Of a stretch of 64,000 bases of DNA, positions 19,243 through 28,971 are shown piece by piece. Source of the stretch: Paracoccaceae bacterium Fryx2 (GTDB taxonomy: Bacteria > Pseudomonadota > Alphaproteobacteria > Rhodobacterales > Rhodobacteraceae); assembly GCA_032334235.1 (NCBI GenBank), contig JAVSGI010000005.1, positions 1,302,001 to 1,366,000 on the forward strand. The letters run 5' to 3'. Position 1 is the first letter of the stretch. Each line of letters starts with the position of its first letter. Under the pieces are notes generated by a model. It was not told where the DNA came from and ran no database searches. It saw only the letters and a program-made list of their open reading frames with translations. The translations under genes were made by a program, and so were the position numbers.

Positions 19243-19301
19243 GTTTCTTCTACGAAGAAACACCGCCCGGGGGCCGGGCGCAAATCTTCGTAGAAGATTT
19301 G
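19243..19301. terminator. Triple hairpin between convergent genes
   Basis: Three inverted repeats lie in a row: GTTTCTTC-tac-GAAGAAAC (19243-19261), CGCCCG-ggggc-CGGGCG (about 19264-19280) and CAAATCTTC-gta-GAAGATTTG (19281-19301). The first and third share the CTTCTACGAAG core in opposite orientation. The position between the plus-strand catabolic genes and the minus-strand opgC end suggests a two-way terminator. Confidence 0.65.
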
Positions 19302-19306
19302 GGCGA

Positions 19307-20491
19307 TCAGGCCGCCTGAGGGGTCGCCGCCACCGCGGCCGGGGTCGCGGCGCGCGCAGGCGGGCGGTTGTCGCGCCAATGCTCCTGCACGAAAGCCAGC
19401 GCCAGTTGCAGGCCCAGCCCGCCGAAGATCAGCGCCGTATCGAGGCCCAGACCGGGTGGCGCCACGTCCTTGATCGCCTGCATCAGGAAGCACAGCACCG
19501 TGCCCAACGCGAACACCGGCAGCGAATGCCGCCCCAGCAGCACCAGCGGTCGCGCGAGCCACCCCGCCGCCGCCTGGCGCAGGCCCGGGACGCAGGTCAC
19601 CAGATAGGCCAGCGCCAGGATATGCAGCAGGCGCGGCGCGCCAAGGTAGGTCTTGTCGAAGGAATGCAGCGAGAACGGCACGCCGTGCTGCGCGCCGACC
19701 CACATCGCATGGTTCAGCGGGGCCGCAAGGCCGGGCACCCATACCCAGAAGAACGACAGCACCAGCCATCCCAGCGCCAGCACCTGCAACCCGCGCGAAA
19801 CCGGCACCAGCCGACGCCCCGCGCGCATCGCCAGCCCGGTCAGCAGGCCGACCACGAAGATCAGTTGCCATGCCAGAGGGTTGAAGAACCACCCCCCCGG
19901 CGTCGGGTAATTCGGCAGGTCCAGCCTGAACTGCCCCGAAAAAGCCCAGAGTGCCACCGAAAGTGCCAGCAGCAGCCGCGGCGCGCGCTGGCCAAGCAGA
20001 AGCATCAGCGGCGTTGCCAGCAGCAGCACGGCATACATCGGCAGGATGTTGGCATAGCCCAGCTGATGCGTCAGCAGCGGAATGCCGACCAGAAACCCCA
20101 ACGGCTGTTCGAACAGCACGCCAAGCTGGTTTTCCCCCAGCAGTTGCGTCGCGCCGAACCACAGCGCCGCCCCGGCGGCGATGCCGATGGCGCAGACCGT
20201 CGTCATCAGATGCACCAGATACAGCGTCCATGCCCGGCCCCACAGCCTGCGCACCCCGCGCGCGACGGCACCCGCCTGGAAGTCGGGGCCATAGGCCAGC
20301 GCGGCGGCAAGGCCCGACATCAGAACAAACGCCTCGGCCGCGTCGGAAAAGCCGAAGTTCCGCGTGGTGACCGACTCGTAGATCGTGCCCGGCACATGGT
20401 TGATGAAGATCAACACCAGGGCCAGGCCGCGAAACAGGTCGAGCCGCGGGTCGCGGCCGATCGGGAGGGGCATGTGCATCGGTTCAGGCAT
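19307..20491 (-). CDS. opgC: OpgC, succinylation of osmoregulated periplasmic glucans
   Basis: A 394-residue polytopic membrane protein of the OpgC/acyltransferase type. It begins PIGRDPRLDLFRGLALVLIF, has about ten hydrophobic segments and ends in an Ala/Pro-rich cytoplasmic tail. In Rhodobacter sphaeroides OpgC adds succinyl groups to the glucans made by OpgG/OpgH. The ATG at 20491 overlaps the end of opgH by 8 bases, so the two are co-translated. The hairpin cluster just past its stop closes the operon. Confidence 0.87.
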   Translation of the reverse strand: MPEPMHMPLPIGRDPRLDLFRGLALVLIFINHVPGTIYESVTTRNFGFSDAAEAFVLMSGLAAALAYGPDFQAGAVARGVRRLWGRAWTLYLVHLMTTVCAIGIAAGAALWFGATQLLGENQLGVLFEQPLGFLVGIPLLTHQLGYANILPMYAVLLLATPLMLLLGQRAPRLLLALSVALWAFSGQFRLDLPNYPTPGGWFFNPLAWQLIFVVGLLTGLAMRAGRRLVPVSRGLQVLALGWLVLSFFWVWVPGLAAPLNHAMWVGAQHGVPFSLHSFDKTYLGAPRLLHILALAYLVTCVPGLRQAAAGWLARPLVLLGRHSLPVFALGTVLCFLMQAIKDVAPPGLGLDTALIFGGLGLQLALAFVQEHWRDNRPPARAATPAAVAATPQAA

Positions 20492-22313
20492 GGATCGCGG
20501 CTTTCTGTGCGGCTGCGGGTTCAGCGGGCGCGGGCGGCTGGGCTGGTGAAGCATCCGCCACCTCGCCCGTCCATGCCGCCAGGATGCGCGCCTGCATCTG
20601 CATCACCGGGCTTTCCGCCAGATCGGTCGGCGTGGTGAACAGCGCCGACCGGCCGGGGCGCGAGGACCATGAGATCACCACCGGCGCCAGGATCATCGGC
20701 AGCGCCACCGGCAGAAGCCACGGAACCAGCCCCGGCGCAAAGTGCCAGGTCGCCCAAAGGCCGAGCAGGCCCGAGGTCACGATCCAGTGGCTGGCGGACC
20801 ACGCCTCGGCCAGGCTCAACCGCCCGTCGCCGCGGTTGTTGGTGGGCCAGCCGCCATCGCGCCCCAGCAGCACCTGCATCACCGAGCGGGTCTGGAACAT
20901 CATCAGGATCGGCGCGGTGATCGACGAGAACAGAAGCTCGACCAGCGTCGAGGTCATCGCACGCGGCGCCCCACCAAAACCGCGCGCCCTGCCCCGGATC
21001 GCGGCATCCAGCGCCACCAGCAGCTTCGGTGCCAGCAGCAGGCCGAACACCCCGATGGCAAGGCCGATCGCCTTCCACGTCTCGTCGCTGGGAAACACCG
21101 GGAACGGCCAGTAGGGCACCGGGAAATAATCGAGCGGCGGAGCGAACACCGGCGCGGCAATCGACGCCAGAAGGAAGCCCAGCCAGAACAGCGGCGCGAT
21201 ATAGGCGAGGATGCCCTGCAGGAACACGAAGCGGCTCCACGGCTTCAGCCCCGGCGCGCCGATGATGCGGGCGTGTTGCAGGTTGCCCTGGCACCAGCGG
21301 CGGTCGCGCTTGGCATGGTCGATCAGGTTTTCCGGACCTTCCTCGAAAGACCCGCCCAGATCGTCGTCCAGCCGCACCACCCAGCCCGCACGCGCCAGCA
21401 GCGCCGCCTCGACATAGTCATGGCTCATGACATGGCCGCCGAACGGCGGGCGGCCGGAAAGCTCCGGCAACCCGCAGCTTTCGGCAAAGGCGCGCACCCG
21501 CACGATGGCGTTGTGGCCCCAGAACGGGCCGGTATCGCCCTGCATCATGGCAAGGCCGCGCGCATAGACAGGCGAGAAGAAGGCGGCCGAAAACTGCATC
21601 GCACGGCCGAAGCGGGCCCGTGCACGCACCACCTTTGGCACGGTCTGCAACAGGCCCAGCCGGGGCTCGGCCTCCATCCGGCGGATCATTTCCAGGATGG
21701 TTTCGCCTTCCATCAGGCTGTCGGCATCGAGGATCAGCGCGTAGTCGTAGGCCGCGCCCGAGGTCTGCACGAAATCCTCGATGTTGCCCGCCTTGCGCCC
21801 GGTGTTCAGCACCCGGCGGCGGTAGAAGATCCGGCCCTGCCCGTCCCGTTCGCGCAGCAGGCGCAGGAACCACAGCTGTTCGCGCGCGGCGATGGCCGGA
21901 TCGCGCGTGTCGGACAGGATCGCCACATGCACCTGTGCATCCGACCCGGCCGCGTCAAGCGCCGCCGCGACCGAGGCATCCATGGCGGCGATGCGCGAAA
22001 AGGTGGTCACCGGGTCTTCGTTGTAGACCGGCACCAGAATGGCGGTTCGGCCCCGGATCGGGCCGTCAAGCCGTCGGCGCGGCGGCTTTGGCCGTGTCAT
22101 CAGCCCCAGAATGCCCTGCGCCGCCCCCCAGGCAAGCCAGAAGGTCGAGGCCAGGATCAGCACGCTGCGCACCACGTCGAACGCATCCAGCCCGTCGGAC
22201 GCGCCGAACTGCAAGAACAGCAGACCCGCGCCCACAGCCGAGACGAGGCTGAGCAGGAAGCCGACGCTGCGTGCCAGCAGCACGCCCGCCCGATCTGCCG
22301 ACGCGGTGGGCAT
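20484..22313 (-). CDS. opgH: OpgH (MdoH), glucan glucosyltransferase
   Basis: A 609-residue inner-membrane family-2 glycosyltransferase that polymerises the glucan backbone from UDP-glucose. Two N-terminal helices precede the catalytic domain, which shows VPVYNEDP, LDADSLMEGE (around residue 195) and the processive signature RRWCQGNLQH (around 337). At least four further helices follow. At 609 residues it is shorter than the ~850-residue E. coli MdoH, mainly at the N-terminus, as in other Rhodobacterales. It sits between the small ORF at 22317 and opgC. Confidence 0.92.
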   Translation of the reverse strand: MPTASADRAGVLLARSVGFLLSLVSAVGAGLLFLQFGASDGLDAFDVVRSVLILASTFWLAWGAAQGILGLMTRPKPPRRRLDGPIRGRTAILVPVYNEDPVTTFSRIAAMDASVAAALDAAGSDAQVHVAILSDTRDPAIAAREQLWFLRLLRERDGQGRIFYRRRVLNTGRKAGNIEDFVQTSGAAYDYALILDADSLMEGETILEMIRRMEAEPRLGLLQTVPKVVRARARFGRAMQFSAAFFSPVYARGLAMMQGDTGPFWGHNAIVRVRAFAESCGLPELSGRPPFGGHVMSHDYVEAALLARAGWVVRLDDDLGGSFEEGPENLIDHAKRDRRWCQGNLQHARIIGAPGLKPWSRFVFLQGILAYIAPLFWLGFLLASIAAPVFAPPLDYFPVPYWPFPVFPSDETWKAIGLAIGVFGLLLAPKLLVALDAAIRGRARGFGGAPRAMTSTLVELLFSSITAPILMMFQTRSVMQVLLGRDGGWPTNNRGDGRLSLAEAWSASHWIVTSGLLGLWATWHFAPGLVPWLLPVALPMILAPVVISWSSRPGRSALFTTPTDLAESPVMQMQARILAAWTGEVADASPAQPPAPAEPAAAQKAAIHA

Positions 22314-22316
22314 GTG

Positions 22317-22499
22317 TCAGTTTCCTGCCCCGGCAGCCCGCAGCCCGGTCAGGCGCAACAGGAACGGCCGCAGCAACGGGCGCGGCTGCACCTCAAGCAC
22401 CTGTTTGGGCATCGCAAGCGGCGCGTCCGGCGGCAGGCCGATGCTGCGCGTCACACGGTCAAGATCCGCTTCGATGGAGGTAGACAGGTTCGGCATCAT
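22317..22499 (-). CDS. Small protein between opgG and opgH (OpgI position)
   Basis: A 60-residue ORF (MMPNLSTSIEADLDRVTRSI at its start) whose ATG overlaps the opgG stop (ATGA) and whose stop lies 3 bases before the opgH start. It has no membrane helix or signal peptide; the C-terminal half is rich in Leu, Pro and Arg. In R. sphaeroides the operon order is opgG-opgI-opgH-opgC, so this is likely the OpgI equivalent, but I cannot confirm the match by sequence. It may serve mostly as a translational coupler. Confidence 0.6.
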   Translation of the reverse strand: MMPNLSTSIEADLDRVTRSIGLPPDAPLAMPKQVLEVQPRPLLRPFLLRLTGLRAAGAGN

Positions 22500-24097
22500 G
22501 CGTTGATCCATTGATAAAGCCAGGTTTCCGTCAGCTTGCGCCCGTATCCGGCGACATGGGCCCCCAGTTCGACGGTCGCCCCCGAAGCGGCGGACACGTC
22601 CAGCACAAGACGCCAGATCGGGGTGCCTTCGATCTTTTCCAGCACCGTGGTGACGATTTGTCCGTTCTGAACGCTCGTGACCGGCGTAAGTTCCGCGTCT
22701 CCGGGCAGGGCGGCCAGCAGGCCATCCTTGAAGTCGATCACGAATTTGCGCATGTCGCCCCGGCTTTCGACGCCCGAGACACCGCCGACGCCCGAGCGCG
22801 TCTCGAATACATAGGCCATCGGTTCGCCCGCAACAGGTGGCAGGGCGCCCCAGCGCAACCGATAGGCGAATTCCCGCGAGTCGCCCGCCTTGGCCCCGAT
22901 TTCGGGCACCCAGAAGGCCACGATGTTGTCATTGCCTTCCAGCCTCGTGGGTATTTCGACCAGCCGCACCGCGCCCTTGCCCCAGTCGCCGATCGGCTCC
23001 ACCTCGAGCGAGGGGCGGTGCTCGTATCGGGCCCCGGTGTCCTGATAGCTGTCGAAGGCACGGTCGCGCTGGTGCAGCCCGAAGGAGCGCGGCGCGTGCT
23101 CGACGAAATACGACCCCGCCAGATGCGGCGGATTGTTCAGCGGCCGCCACAGGATGTCGCCATCGGCGCGGGTGATGCGCAGCCCGTCGCTGTCATGCAC
23201 ATTGGGACGGTAATCGTCGAACTCGGCCCGGTTCTTTTCGGAGAACAGGAACATCGAGGTCAACGGCGCCACACCGATCTGCGCCACGTCCGACCGGAAG
23301 AACAGCCGCGCCGTGATCTCCATCTCCGTCGCCGCCCCGGGGGTGATGACGAAACGGTAGGCACCGGTGACGCTGGGGCTTTCCATCGCGGCGCAGACCA
23401 CCACCGACAGGCTGCCCGGCAGCGGCCTTTCCAGATAGAAGCGCGAGAAGCGCGGAAATTCCTCGGGTTGCGACGAGGCGGTGTTCAGCGCCAGCCCGCG
23501 GGCGGAAATGCCGTAGGCGTTGCCCTGCCCCAGCGCGCGGAAATAGCTGGCACCCAGAAAGGCCACCAGCTCGTCAAAGATGTCGAGCCGGTTCATCGGC
23601 ATGTGCAGCCGGAAGCCCGCGACACCCGGCAGTTCCTGATGGAGAGGCACGCGCTCGGCCAGACTGTTCAGGTATTCGAAGTCGTCGGTCGAGAAGTGCA
23701 TCTCGGTGGCGAGGCCGTCGACCACCTCATATAGGGTCACAGGCTCGCCGAACAGCCAACCCATGTGGAAGGCATGTATCCGGAACGGCTGTTCGCTGTC
23801 CGACCAGCGGGCATTGTCGGGGCGGAACCGGATCAGGCGGTAGTCGTCATAATTCAGGTCGGTGTGGAATCCGGGCGGCAGCACCGGCTGGGGGTGCGGC
23901 TCTGCCGCGCGGGCGCGCATCTCGGCGCTGAGCAGGTCGAACGAGAATTGCTGCGGCGCGGCATCAACCGGCGCTGCCTCCTGGGCGCGCACGGCAAAGG
24001 GCAGACTGGCCGCCGCCGCAAGGGCTGCGACCGAAGACGCCATTGAAAGAAGGGCACGCCGGGTCATCGGGGCGGTGCCGGATCGAAGAGTGGTCAT
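22496..24097 (-). CDS. opgG: OpgG, periplasmic glucan biosynthesis protein
   Basis: A 533-residue periplasmic protein required for glucan synthesis and thought to shape or branch the chain. The N-terminus TRRALLSMASSVAALAAAAS with paired arginines, followed by PFAVRAQEA, looks like a Tat-type export signal cleaved near residue 39. The mature part carries the OpgG/D signature blocks FDLLSAEM, FHTDLNYDDYRLIRFRP and YGISARGLALNTA. It is first in the opg operon; the ATG at 24097 follows a ~270-bp leader. Confidence 0.92.
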   Translation of the reverse strand: MTTLRSGTAPMTRRALLSMASSVAALAAAASLPFAVRAQEAAPVDAAPQQFSFDLLSAEMRARAAEPHPQPVLPPGFHTDLNYDDYRLIRFRPDNARWSDSEQPFRIHAFHMGWLFGEPVTLYEVVDGLATEMHFSTDDFEYLNSLAERVPLHQELPGVAGFRLHMPMNRLDIFDELVAFLGASYFRALGQGNAYGISARGLALNTASSQPEEFPRFSRFYLERPLPGSLSVVVCAAMESPSVTGAYRFVITPGAATEMEITARLFFRSDVAQIGVAPLTSMFLFSEKNRAEFDDYRPNVHDSDGLRITRADGDILWRPLNNPPHLAGSYFVEHAPRSFGLHQRDRAFDSYQDTGARYEHRPSLEVEPIGDWGKGAVRLVEIPTRLEGNDNIVAFWVPEIGAKAGDSREFAYRLRWGALPPVAGEPMAYVFETRSGVGGVSGVESRGDMRKFVIDFKDGLLAALPGDAELTPVTSVQNGQIVTTVLEKIEGTPIWRLVLDVSAASGATVELGAHVAGYGRKLTETWLYQWINA

Positions 24098-24370
24098 GGA
24101 GACTTAACATTCCAATGGCTTGCGCAGCAAGCCTGAGAGATTCGTGCCAGCGCTGAATATCGCTGCAAGCCGGGCAGTTTCAAGAAGACAGAATGTCCAG
24201 AAGCGGGCATCGGCTTGTTCTTGCTGCAAGCAGATGCGCGAAAAGCCTCCGTTTCAGGCATTCAGCCCTTCGCACTTGCAGAAATAGGATGCGCCGTCAT
24301 GCGCCGCAAGCCGCATTCCACAGGCAGACCGCACACGCATGGCAGGGTTGCACCGGCAGCAAGCCTGACC
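24098..24370. other. Leader region of the opg operon
   Basis: No gene is seen. The stretch is less GC-rich than its surroundings and contains several copies of the short string GCAAGC (for example CTTGCGCAGCAAGC near 24120 forming a small hairpin, and CTTGCTGCAAGC near 24220). It must hold the promoter for opgG and may hold a short 5' UTR structure. Confidence 0.4.
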
Positions 24371-25264
24371 TCAGGTCTGGCTGACCAGTTCCGCCGCGAT
24401 CCAGTCGCGGAAAGATACCAGCGGCTGCACCCCGGCCCGGGCCTTGGGCCAGACCAGATAATAGCTGCCCACGCTCTGGCTGCGGCTTTGATGGGCGATC
24501 ACCAGCCGCCCTTCGGCCACGTCCTGCCCGATCAGGAAGTCGGGCAGCAGCGCCACCCCAAGCCCGTGCACCGCCGCCTGCGTCATGGTGGCGAACTGGT
24601 CGAACAACATGCCCTGCGGCATCGCCGTCACCACTCCCTGCGCCGCCATCCAGCGTTGCCAGGCATAGGCGCGGGTTTCCAGATGCAGCAGCGGATAGGC
24701 CAGCAGATCGGCCGCCCGCGCCACCGGCCCGGCCAGCAGGCCGGGGGCGGCCACCGGCACCACCACCTCGGCCATCAGCGGCAGATACTCCACCCCCGGC
24801 CAGTCCTGCCGCCCGTAGTGAATCGCGGCATGGAACGGCTCGGCGTCGAAATCGAACGGGCGCAGGCGGGTCGACAGGTTCACCGTCACCTCGGGGTGCC
24901 GGGCGGCAAAGCGCGCCAGACGCGGCGCCAGCCAGTGCATCCCGAAGGCGGGCAGGATCGCGAGGTTCAGGCTGCCGCCGCGCGGATTGGCCCGCAGCGT
25001 CAGCGAGGCCTGCGCCAGCTGCTGCAGACAGTGGCGCACCTGCCGGGCATAGTCCTGCGCGGCCGGGGTCAGGACCAGCCGCTTGCGCTCGCGCAGCAGC
25101 AGTTGCACCTGCATCTGCCCCTCCAGCGCCTGCAACTGCCGGCTGATGGCGCTTTGGGTCAGCGACAACTCTTCCGCCACCGCCGAGGCGCTGCCCAGCC
25201 GGTCCAGCGCCTCCAGCGCCAGCAGCGAGGGGATCGAGGGCAGATAGCGGCGCGGCGCGATCAT
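24371..25264 (-). CDS. LysR-family regulator (GcvA/GcdR-like)
   Basis: A 297-residue LysR regulator with an N-terminal winged HTH (SLLALEALDRLGSASAVAEE, LSLTQSAISRQLQALEGQ) and a C-terminal co-inducer domain. It is transcribed away from the glutaryl-CoA dehydrogenase gene, with 182 bp between the two starts, the classic layout for a LysR activator of the divergent gene. Its local regulation of gcdH is inferred from this arrangement. The inducer is unknown; glutarate or glutaryl-CoA would fit. Confidence 0.85.
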   Translation of the reverse strand: MIAPRRYLPSIPSLLALEALDRLGSASAVAEELSLTQSAISRQLQALEGQMQVQLLLRERKRLVLTPAAQDYARQVRHCLQQLAQASLTLRANPRGGSLNLAILPAFGMHWLAPRLARFAARHPEVTVNLSTRLRPFDFDAEPFHAAIHYGRQDWPGVEYLPLMAEVVVPVAAPGLLAGPVARAADLLAYPLLHLETRAYAWQRWMAAQGVVTAMPQGMLFDQFATMTQAAVHGLGVALLPDFLIGQDVAEGRLVIAHQSRSQSVGSYYLVWPKARAGVQPLVSFRDWIAAELVSQT

Positions 25265-25446
25265 GACTTTTACTCATGTTTACAGAACAGGATTTCGATA
25301 CAGCATTGCTGCGTTTCCTGCAATAAGCCCGCAATCCCCACCGGCGGGACATGAGTTTCCCGCCCGAACCTGACCCCTTTTCGCCCCCCCACCGCTGTGC
25401 CACTCTGGCACCGGGGCGCGGACCGCCCGCCAGACAGGAGCCCGCC

Positions 25447-26670
25447 ATGACCGAGCAGAAAAGCCCGCTGAAGCCGAAAGACGCCCCCGACCTCGGCCGC
25501 TTCGACTGGGAAGACCCGTTCCGGCTGAACGACCAGCTTTCCGACGAGGAACGAATGCTGCGCGACGCAGCCCGCACCTATGCGCAGGAAAAGCTTCAGC
25601 CGAGGGTGGTCGATGCCTACCGCGAGGAAAGCACCGACCCCGCGATCTTCCGCGAGATGGGCGAGATGGGCCTGCTGGGCGTCACCATTCCTGAAGAATA
25701 CGGCGGGCTGGGCGGGTCTTACGTCGCATACGGCCTCGTCGCGCGCGAGGTGGAACGGGTCGACAGCGGCTACCGCAGCATGATGTCGGTGCAATCCAGC
25801 CTCGTGATGTATCCGATCTACGCCTACGGCTCGGAAGCGCAGCGCCAGAAGTATCTGCCCGGCCTTGCGGCGGGCACCCTGATCGGCTGCTTCGGGCTGA
25901 CCGAACCCGAGGCAGGGTCCGACCCCTCGGGCATGAAGACCACCGCGAAAAAGACAGCCGACGGCTATGTGCTGAACGGCGCCAAGATGTGGATCTCCAA
26001 CTCCCCCATCGCCGATGTCTTCGTGGTCTGGGCCAAATCCGAGGCGCATGGCGGCAAGATCCGCGGCTTCGTGCTGGAAAAGGGCATGGCGGGGCTTTCG
26101 GCGCCCAAGATCGGTGGCAAGCTTTCCCTGCGCGCCTCGATCACCGGCGAGATCGTGATGAAGGATGTCGAGGTCGGCGCAGACGCCCTGCTGCCGAACG
26201 TCGAAGGGCTGAAAGGCCCGTTCGGCTGCCTGAACCGCGCCCGCTACGGCATCGCCTGGGGCGTGATGGGGGCCGCCGAGTTCTGCCTGCACGCCGCGCG
26301 CGACTACGGCCTTGACCGCAAGCAGTTCAACCGGCCGCTGGCCCAGACCCAGCTTTACCAGTTGAAACTGGCCAACATGATGACCGAGATCAGCCTTGGC
26401 CTGCAAGCCGCCCTGCGCGTCGGCCGCCTGCTCGACGAGGCGAACGCCGCTCCCGAGATGATCTCGATCATCAAGCGCAACAACTGCGGCAAGGCACTGG
26501 ACGCCGCCCGCTGGGCCCGCGACATGCACGGCGGCAACGGCATCCAGGAGGGCTACCAGATCATGCGCCACATGGTGAACCTGGAAACCGTGAACACCTA
26601 CGAGGGCACCCACGACGTCCACGCCCTGATCCTCGGCCGCGCTATCACCGGCCTGCAAGCCTTCTTCTGA
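25447..26670 (+). CDS. gcdH: Glutaryl-CoA dehydrogenase
   Basis: A 407-residue acyl-CoA dehydrogenase with blocks [17 protein letters not shown] (FAD/substrate), [20 protein letters not shown] and the C-terminal [20 protein letters not shown], whose glutamate is the catalytic base. The N-terminal [19 protein letters not shown] is characteristic of the glutaryl-CoA dehydrogenase branch, which oxidises and decarboxylates glutaryl-CoA to crotonyl-CoA in lysine and tryptophan breakdown. A ribosome site AGGAG precedes the ATG at 25447. It is followed at once by a long inverted repeat. Confidence 0.92.
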   Translation: MTEQKSPLKPKDAPDLGRFDWEDPFRLNDQLSDEERMLRDAARTYAQEKLQPRVVDAYREESTDPAIFREMGEMGLLGVTIPEEYGGLGGSYVAYGLVAREVERVDSGYRSMMSVQSSLVMYPIYAYGSEAQRQKYLPGLAAGTLIGCFGLTEPEAGSDPSGMKTTAKKTADGYVLNGAKMWISNSPIADVFVVWAKSEAHGGKIRGFVLEKGMAGLSAPKIGGKLSLRASITGEIVMKDVEVGADALLPNVEGLKGPFGCLNRARYGIAWGVMGAAEFCLHAARDYGLDRKQFNRPLAQTQLYQLKLANMMTEISLGLQAALRVGRLLDEANAAPEMISIIKRNNCGKALDAARWARDMHGGNGIQEGYQIMRHMVNLETVNTYEGTHDVHALILGRAITGLQAFF

Positions 26671-26671
26671 T

Positions 26672-26754
26672 TTCATCTTGGCGCAAATATCCCCGCCGGA
26701 GGCACCCGGCCGATCCGCCAGAGCCTCCGGCGGGGATATTTGAACCAAGATGAA
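26672..26754. repeat. Long inverted repeat built from two opposed intergenic repeat units
   Basis: The left arm TTCATCTTGG-CGCAAATATCCCCGCCGGAGGC is mirrored by GCCTCCGGCGGGGATATTTG-AACCAAGATGAA, giving a hairpin arm of about 30 bp with a loop of ~20 bp. It lies just past the gcdH stop and 27 bp before the E1 gene, in a head-to-head arrangement of the same repeat seen singly at 4541 and 15068. A strong RNA hairpin here would act as a terminator or mRNA-end stabiliser. Confidence 0.8.
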
Positions 26755-26781
26755 AGCCGGACAACTCGAAGAGTATTCCCA

Positions 26782-28971
26782 ATGGACCGCGCTGCCATCG
26801 TGCATGAAAACTTCCTGCGCCGGGTGGCTGCGCGGGATCTGCCGCCGGGCCGCCCACCCGCCGGGCCGCTGACCGGGCCTCAGGCCGTGGGCCTCTTCCG
26901 CGCCGCCTGTCTCAGCCGCGCGCTGGACCGGACCAGCCGGGCGATGCAGAAGGCGGGTCAGGGGTTCTATACCATCGGCTCTTCGGGGCATGAGGGCATG
27001 GCGGCGGTGGCCGCGGCGCTGCGCCCGGATGACATGGCCTTCCTGCACTACCGCGACGCCGCCTTCCAGATCGCGCGTGCCGATCAGGTGCCGGGGCAGA
27101 GCATCCTGTGGGACATGCTGCTGTCTTTCGCGGCCTCGTCCGAAGACCCGATTTCGGGCGGGCGACACAAGGTGCTGGGGTCGCGCGCGCTGATGATCCC
27201 GCCGCAGACCTCGACCATCGCCAGCCACCTGCCCAAGGCGGTCGGGGCGGCCTATGCCATCGGCCTGGCCCGCCGCCGCCCGCCCGAACACCGGCTGCTG
27301 GCCGATGACGGGCTGGTAATGTGTTCGTTCGGCGATGCCTCGGCCAACCATTCCACCGCGCAGGGGGCGTTCAACACCGCGGGCTGGACCAGCTACCAGT
27401 CGATCCCGCTGCCGCTCTTGTTCGTGTGCGAAGACAACGGCATCGGCATTTCGACCAGGACGCCGAAGGGCTGGATCGCCGCCAACTTCTCGGCCCGCCC
27501 GGGCCTTGAATATTTCGCCTGCGACGGGCTCGACCTCTACGACACCTACCGCGTGGCGCAGGAGGCTGCCGCCTACGTCCGCCACCGCCGCAAGCCCGCC
27601 TTCCTGCACATCCGCACGCTCAGGCTTTACGGCCATGCCGGGGCCGACGTTCCCACCACCTACCTGCCCCGCGAGGAGGTCGAGGCCGAGGAGGCCAACG
27701 ACCCCCTGCTGCATTTCGTGCGCCTGCTGGATCAGGCGGGCGCGCTGGCGCCCGAGGCGGCGCTGGCGGTCTATGCCGACACCTGCGAGCGGGTTACCCG
27801 CGTCGCGGCCGAGGCCGTCACCCGGCCAAGGCTGCGCACCGCCGCCGACGTGATGGCGAGCCTGATCCCGCCGCCCCGCCCCTGCGCGCCGACCAACGGC
27901 CCCTCGCCCGAGACGCGCGCCGCCGCCTTCGGCAGCGATGCAAGGCAGATGGACGAGCCTCAGCCGATGAGCCGGATCATCAACTGGGCGCTGACCGACC
28001 TGATGCTGACCCATGGCGAGATTGTCCTGATGGGCGAGGATGTAGGCCGCAAGGGTGGCGTCTATGGCGTGACGCAGAAGCTGTCCGCGCGCTTCGGCCC
28101 CGACCGGATGATCGACACGCTGCTGGATGAACAGTCGATCCTCGGCCTTGCGATCGGACTGGGTCAGAACGGCTTCCTGCCTATGCCGGAAATCCAGTTC
28201 CTCGCCTATCTGCACAATGCCGAAGACCAGATCAGGGGCGAGGCGGCGACGCTGCCGTTCTTTTCCAACGGCCAGTTCAGCAACCCCATGGTGCTGCGCA
28301 TTGCGGGGCTGGGCTATCAGAAAGGCTTCGGCGGGCATTTCCACAACGACAACTCGGTGGCGGTGCTGCGCGACATTCCGGGGCTGATCCTGGCCATCCC
28401 CTCGAACGGCGCCGATGCCGCGATGATGCTGCGCGAATGCGTGCGGCTGGCGCGCGAGGAGCAGCGGCTGGTGGTGTTTCTGGAACCCATCGCGCTTTAT
28501 CCGATGCGCGACCTGCACGCGGAAAAGGACGGCGCGTGGATGTGCCGCTACCCCGCGCCCGATCGCAGCATCCCGCTGGGCGAGGTGGGGGTGACGGGCG
28601 ACGGCACCGATCTTGCCATCGTCAGCTTTGCCAACGGCCATTACCTCAGCCAGCAGGCGCTGCCGAAGCTGGAGGCTCACGGTGTCGCGACCCGCCTGAT
28701 CGACCTGCGCTGGATTTCGCCGCTGCCCGTGGCGTCGCTGCTGCAGGCGCTGGAAGGCTGCCGCCATGTGCTGATCGTCGATGAAACCCGCCGCTCGGGC
28801 GGTGTGGCCGAGGCGCTGATGGCGCTGCTGGCCGAAACCACGGACGTGCCGGTGGCGCGGCTGACGGCGGAAGACAGCTTCATCGCCACCGGCCCCGCCT
28901 ATGCCGCCACGATGCCGTCGGCAGAGGGCATCCTGGCCGCCGCGCTGGCGCTGACCGGGGCTGCGGCATGA
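26782..28971 (+). CDS. Fused alpha/beta E1 of a 2-oxoacid dehydrogenase
   Basis: A 729-residue TPP-dependent E1 in which the alpha and beta subunits, usually separate, are joined. The alpha part (1-~330) has the TPP motif in CSFGDASANHSTAQGAFNTA with CEDNGIGIST around residues 182-225. A linker near 360-395 leads to the beta part (MSRIINWALTDLMLTHGEIV, GEDVGRKGGVYGVTQ, to LLAETTDVPVARLTAEDSF). The pattern resembles branched-chain/pyruvate-type E1 rather than the OGDH type. No E2 or E3 gene is nearby, so it must use partners encoded elsewhere. Its stop overlaps the acyltransferase gene (ATGA), so the two form a coupled pair. Confidence 0.85.
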   Translation: MDRAAIVHENFLRRVAARDLPPGRPPAGPLTGPQAVGLFRAACLSRALDRTSRAMQKAGQGFYTIGSSGHEGMAAVAAALRPDDMAFLHYRDAAFQIARADQVPGQSILWDMLLSFAASSEDPISGGRHKVLGSRALMIPPQTSTIASHLPKAVGAAYAIGLARRRPPEHRLLADDGLVMCSFGDASANHSTAQGAFNTAGWTSYQSIPLPLLFVCEDNGIGISTRTPKGWIAANFSARPGLEYFACDGLDLYDTYRVAQEAAAYVRHRRKPAFLHIRTLRLYGHAGADVPTTYLPREEVEAEEANDPLLHFVRLLDQAGALAPEAALAVYADTCERVTRVAAEAVTRPRLRTAADVMASLIPPPRPCAPTNGPSPETRAAAFGSDARQMDEPQPMSRIINWALTDLMLTHGEIVLMGEDVGRKGGVYGVTQKLSARFGPDRMIDTLLDEQSILGLAIGLGQNGFLPMPEIQFLAYLHNAEDQIRGEAATLPFFSNGQFSNPMVLRIAGLGYQKGFGGHFHNDNSVAVLRDIPGLILAIPSNGADAAMMLRECVRLAREEQRLVVFLEPIALYPMRDLHAEKDGAWMCRYPAPDRSIPLGEVGVTGDGTDLAIVSFANGHYLSQQALPKLEAHGVATRLIDLRWISPLPVASLLQALEGCRHVLIVDETRRSGGVAEALMALLAETTDVPVARLTAEDSFIATGPAYAATMPSAEGILAAALALTGAAA

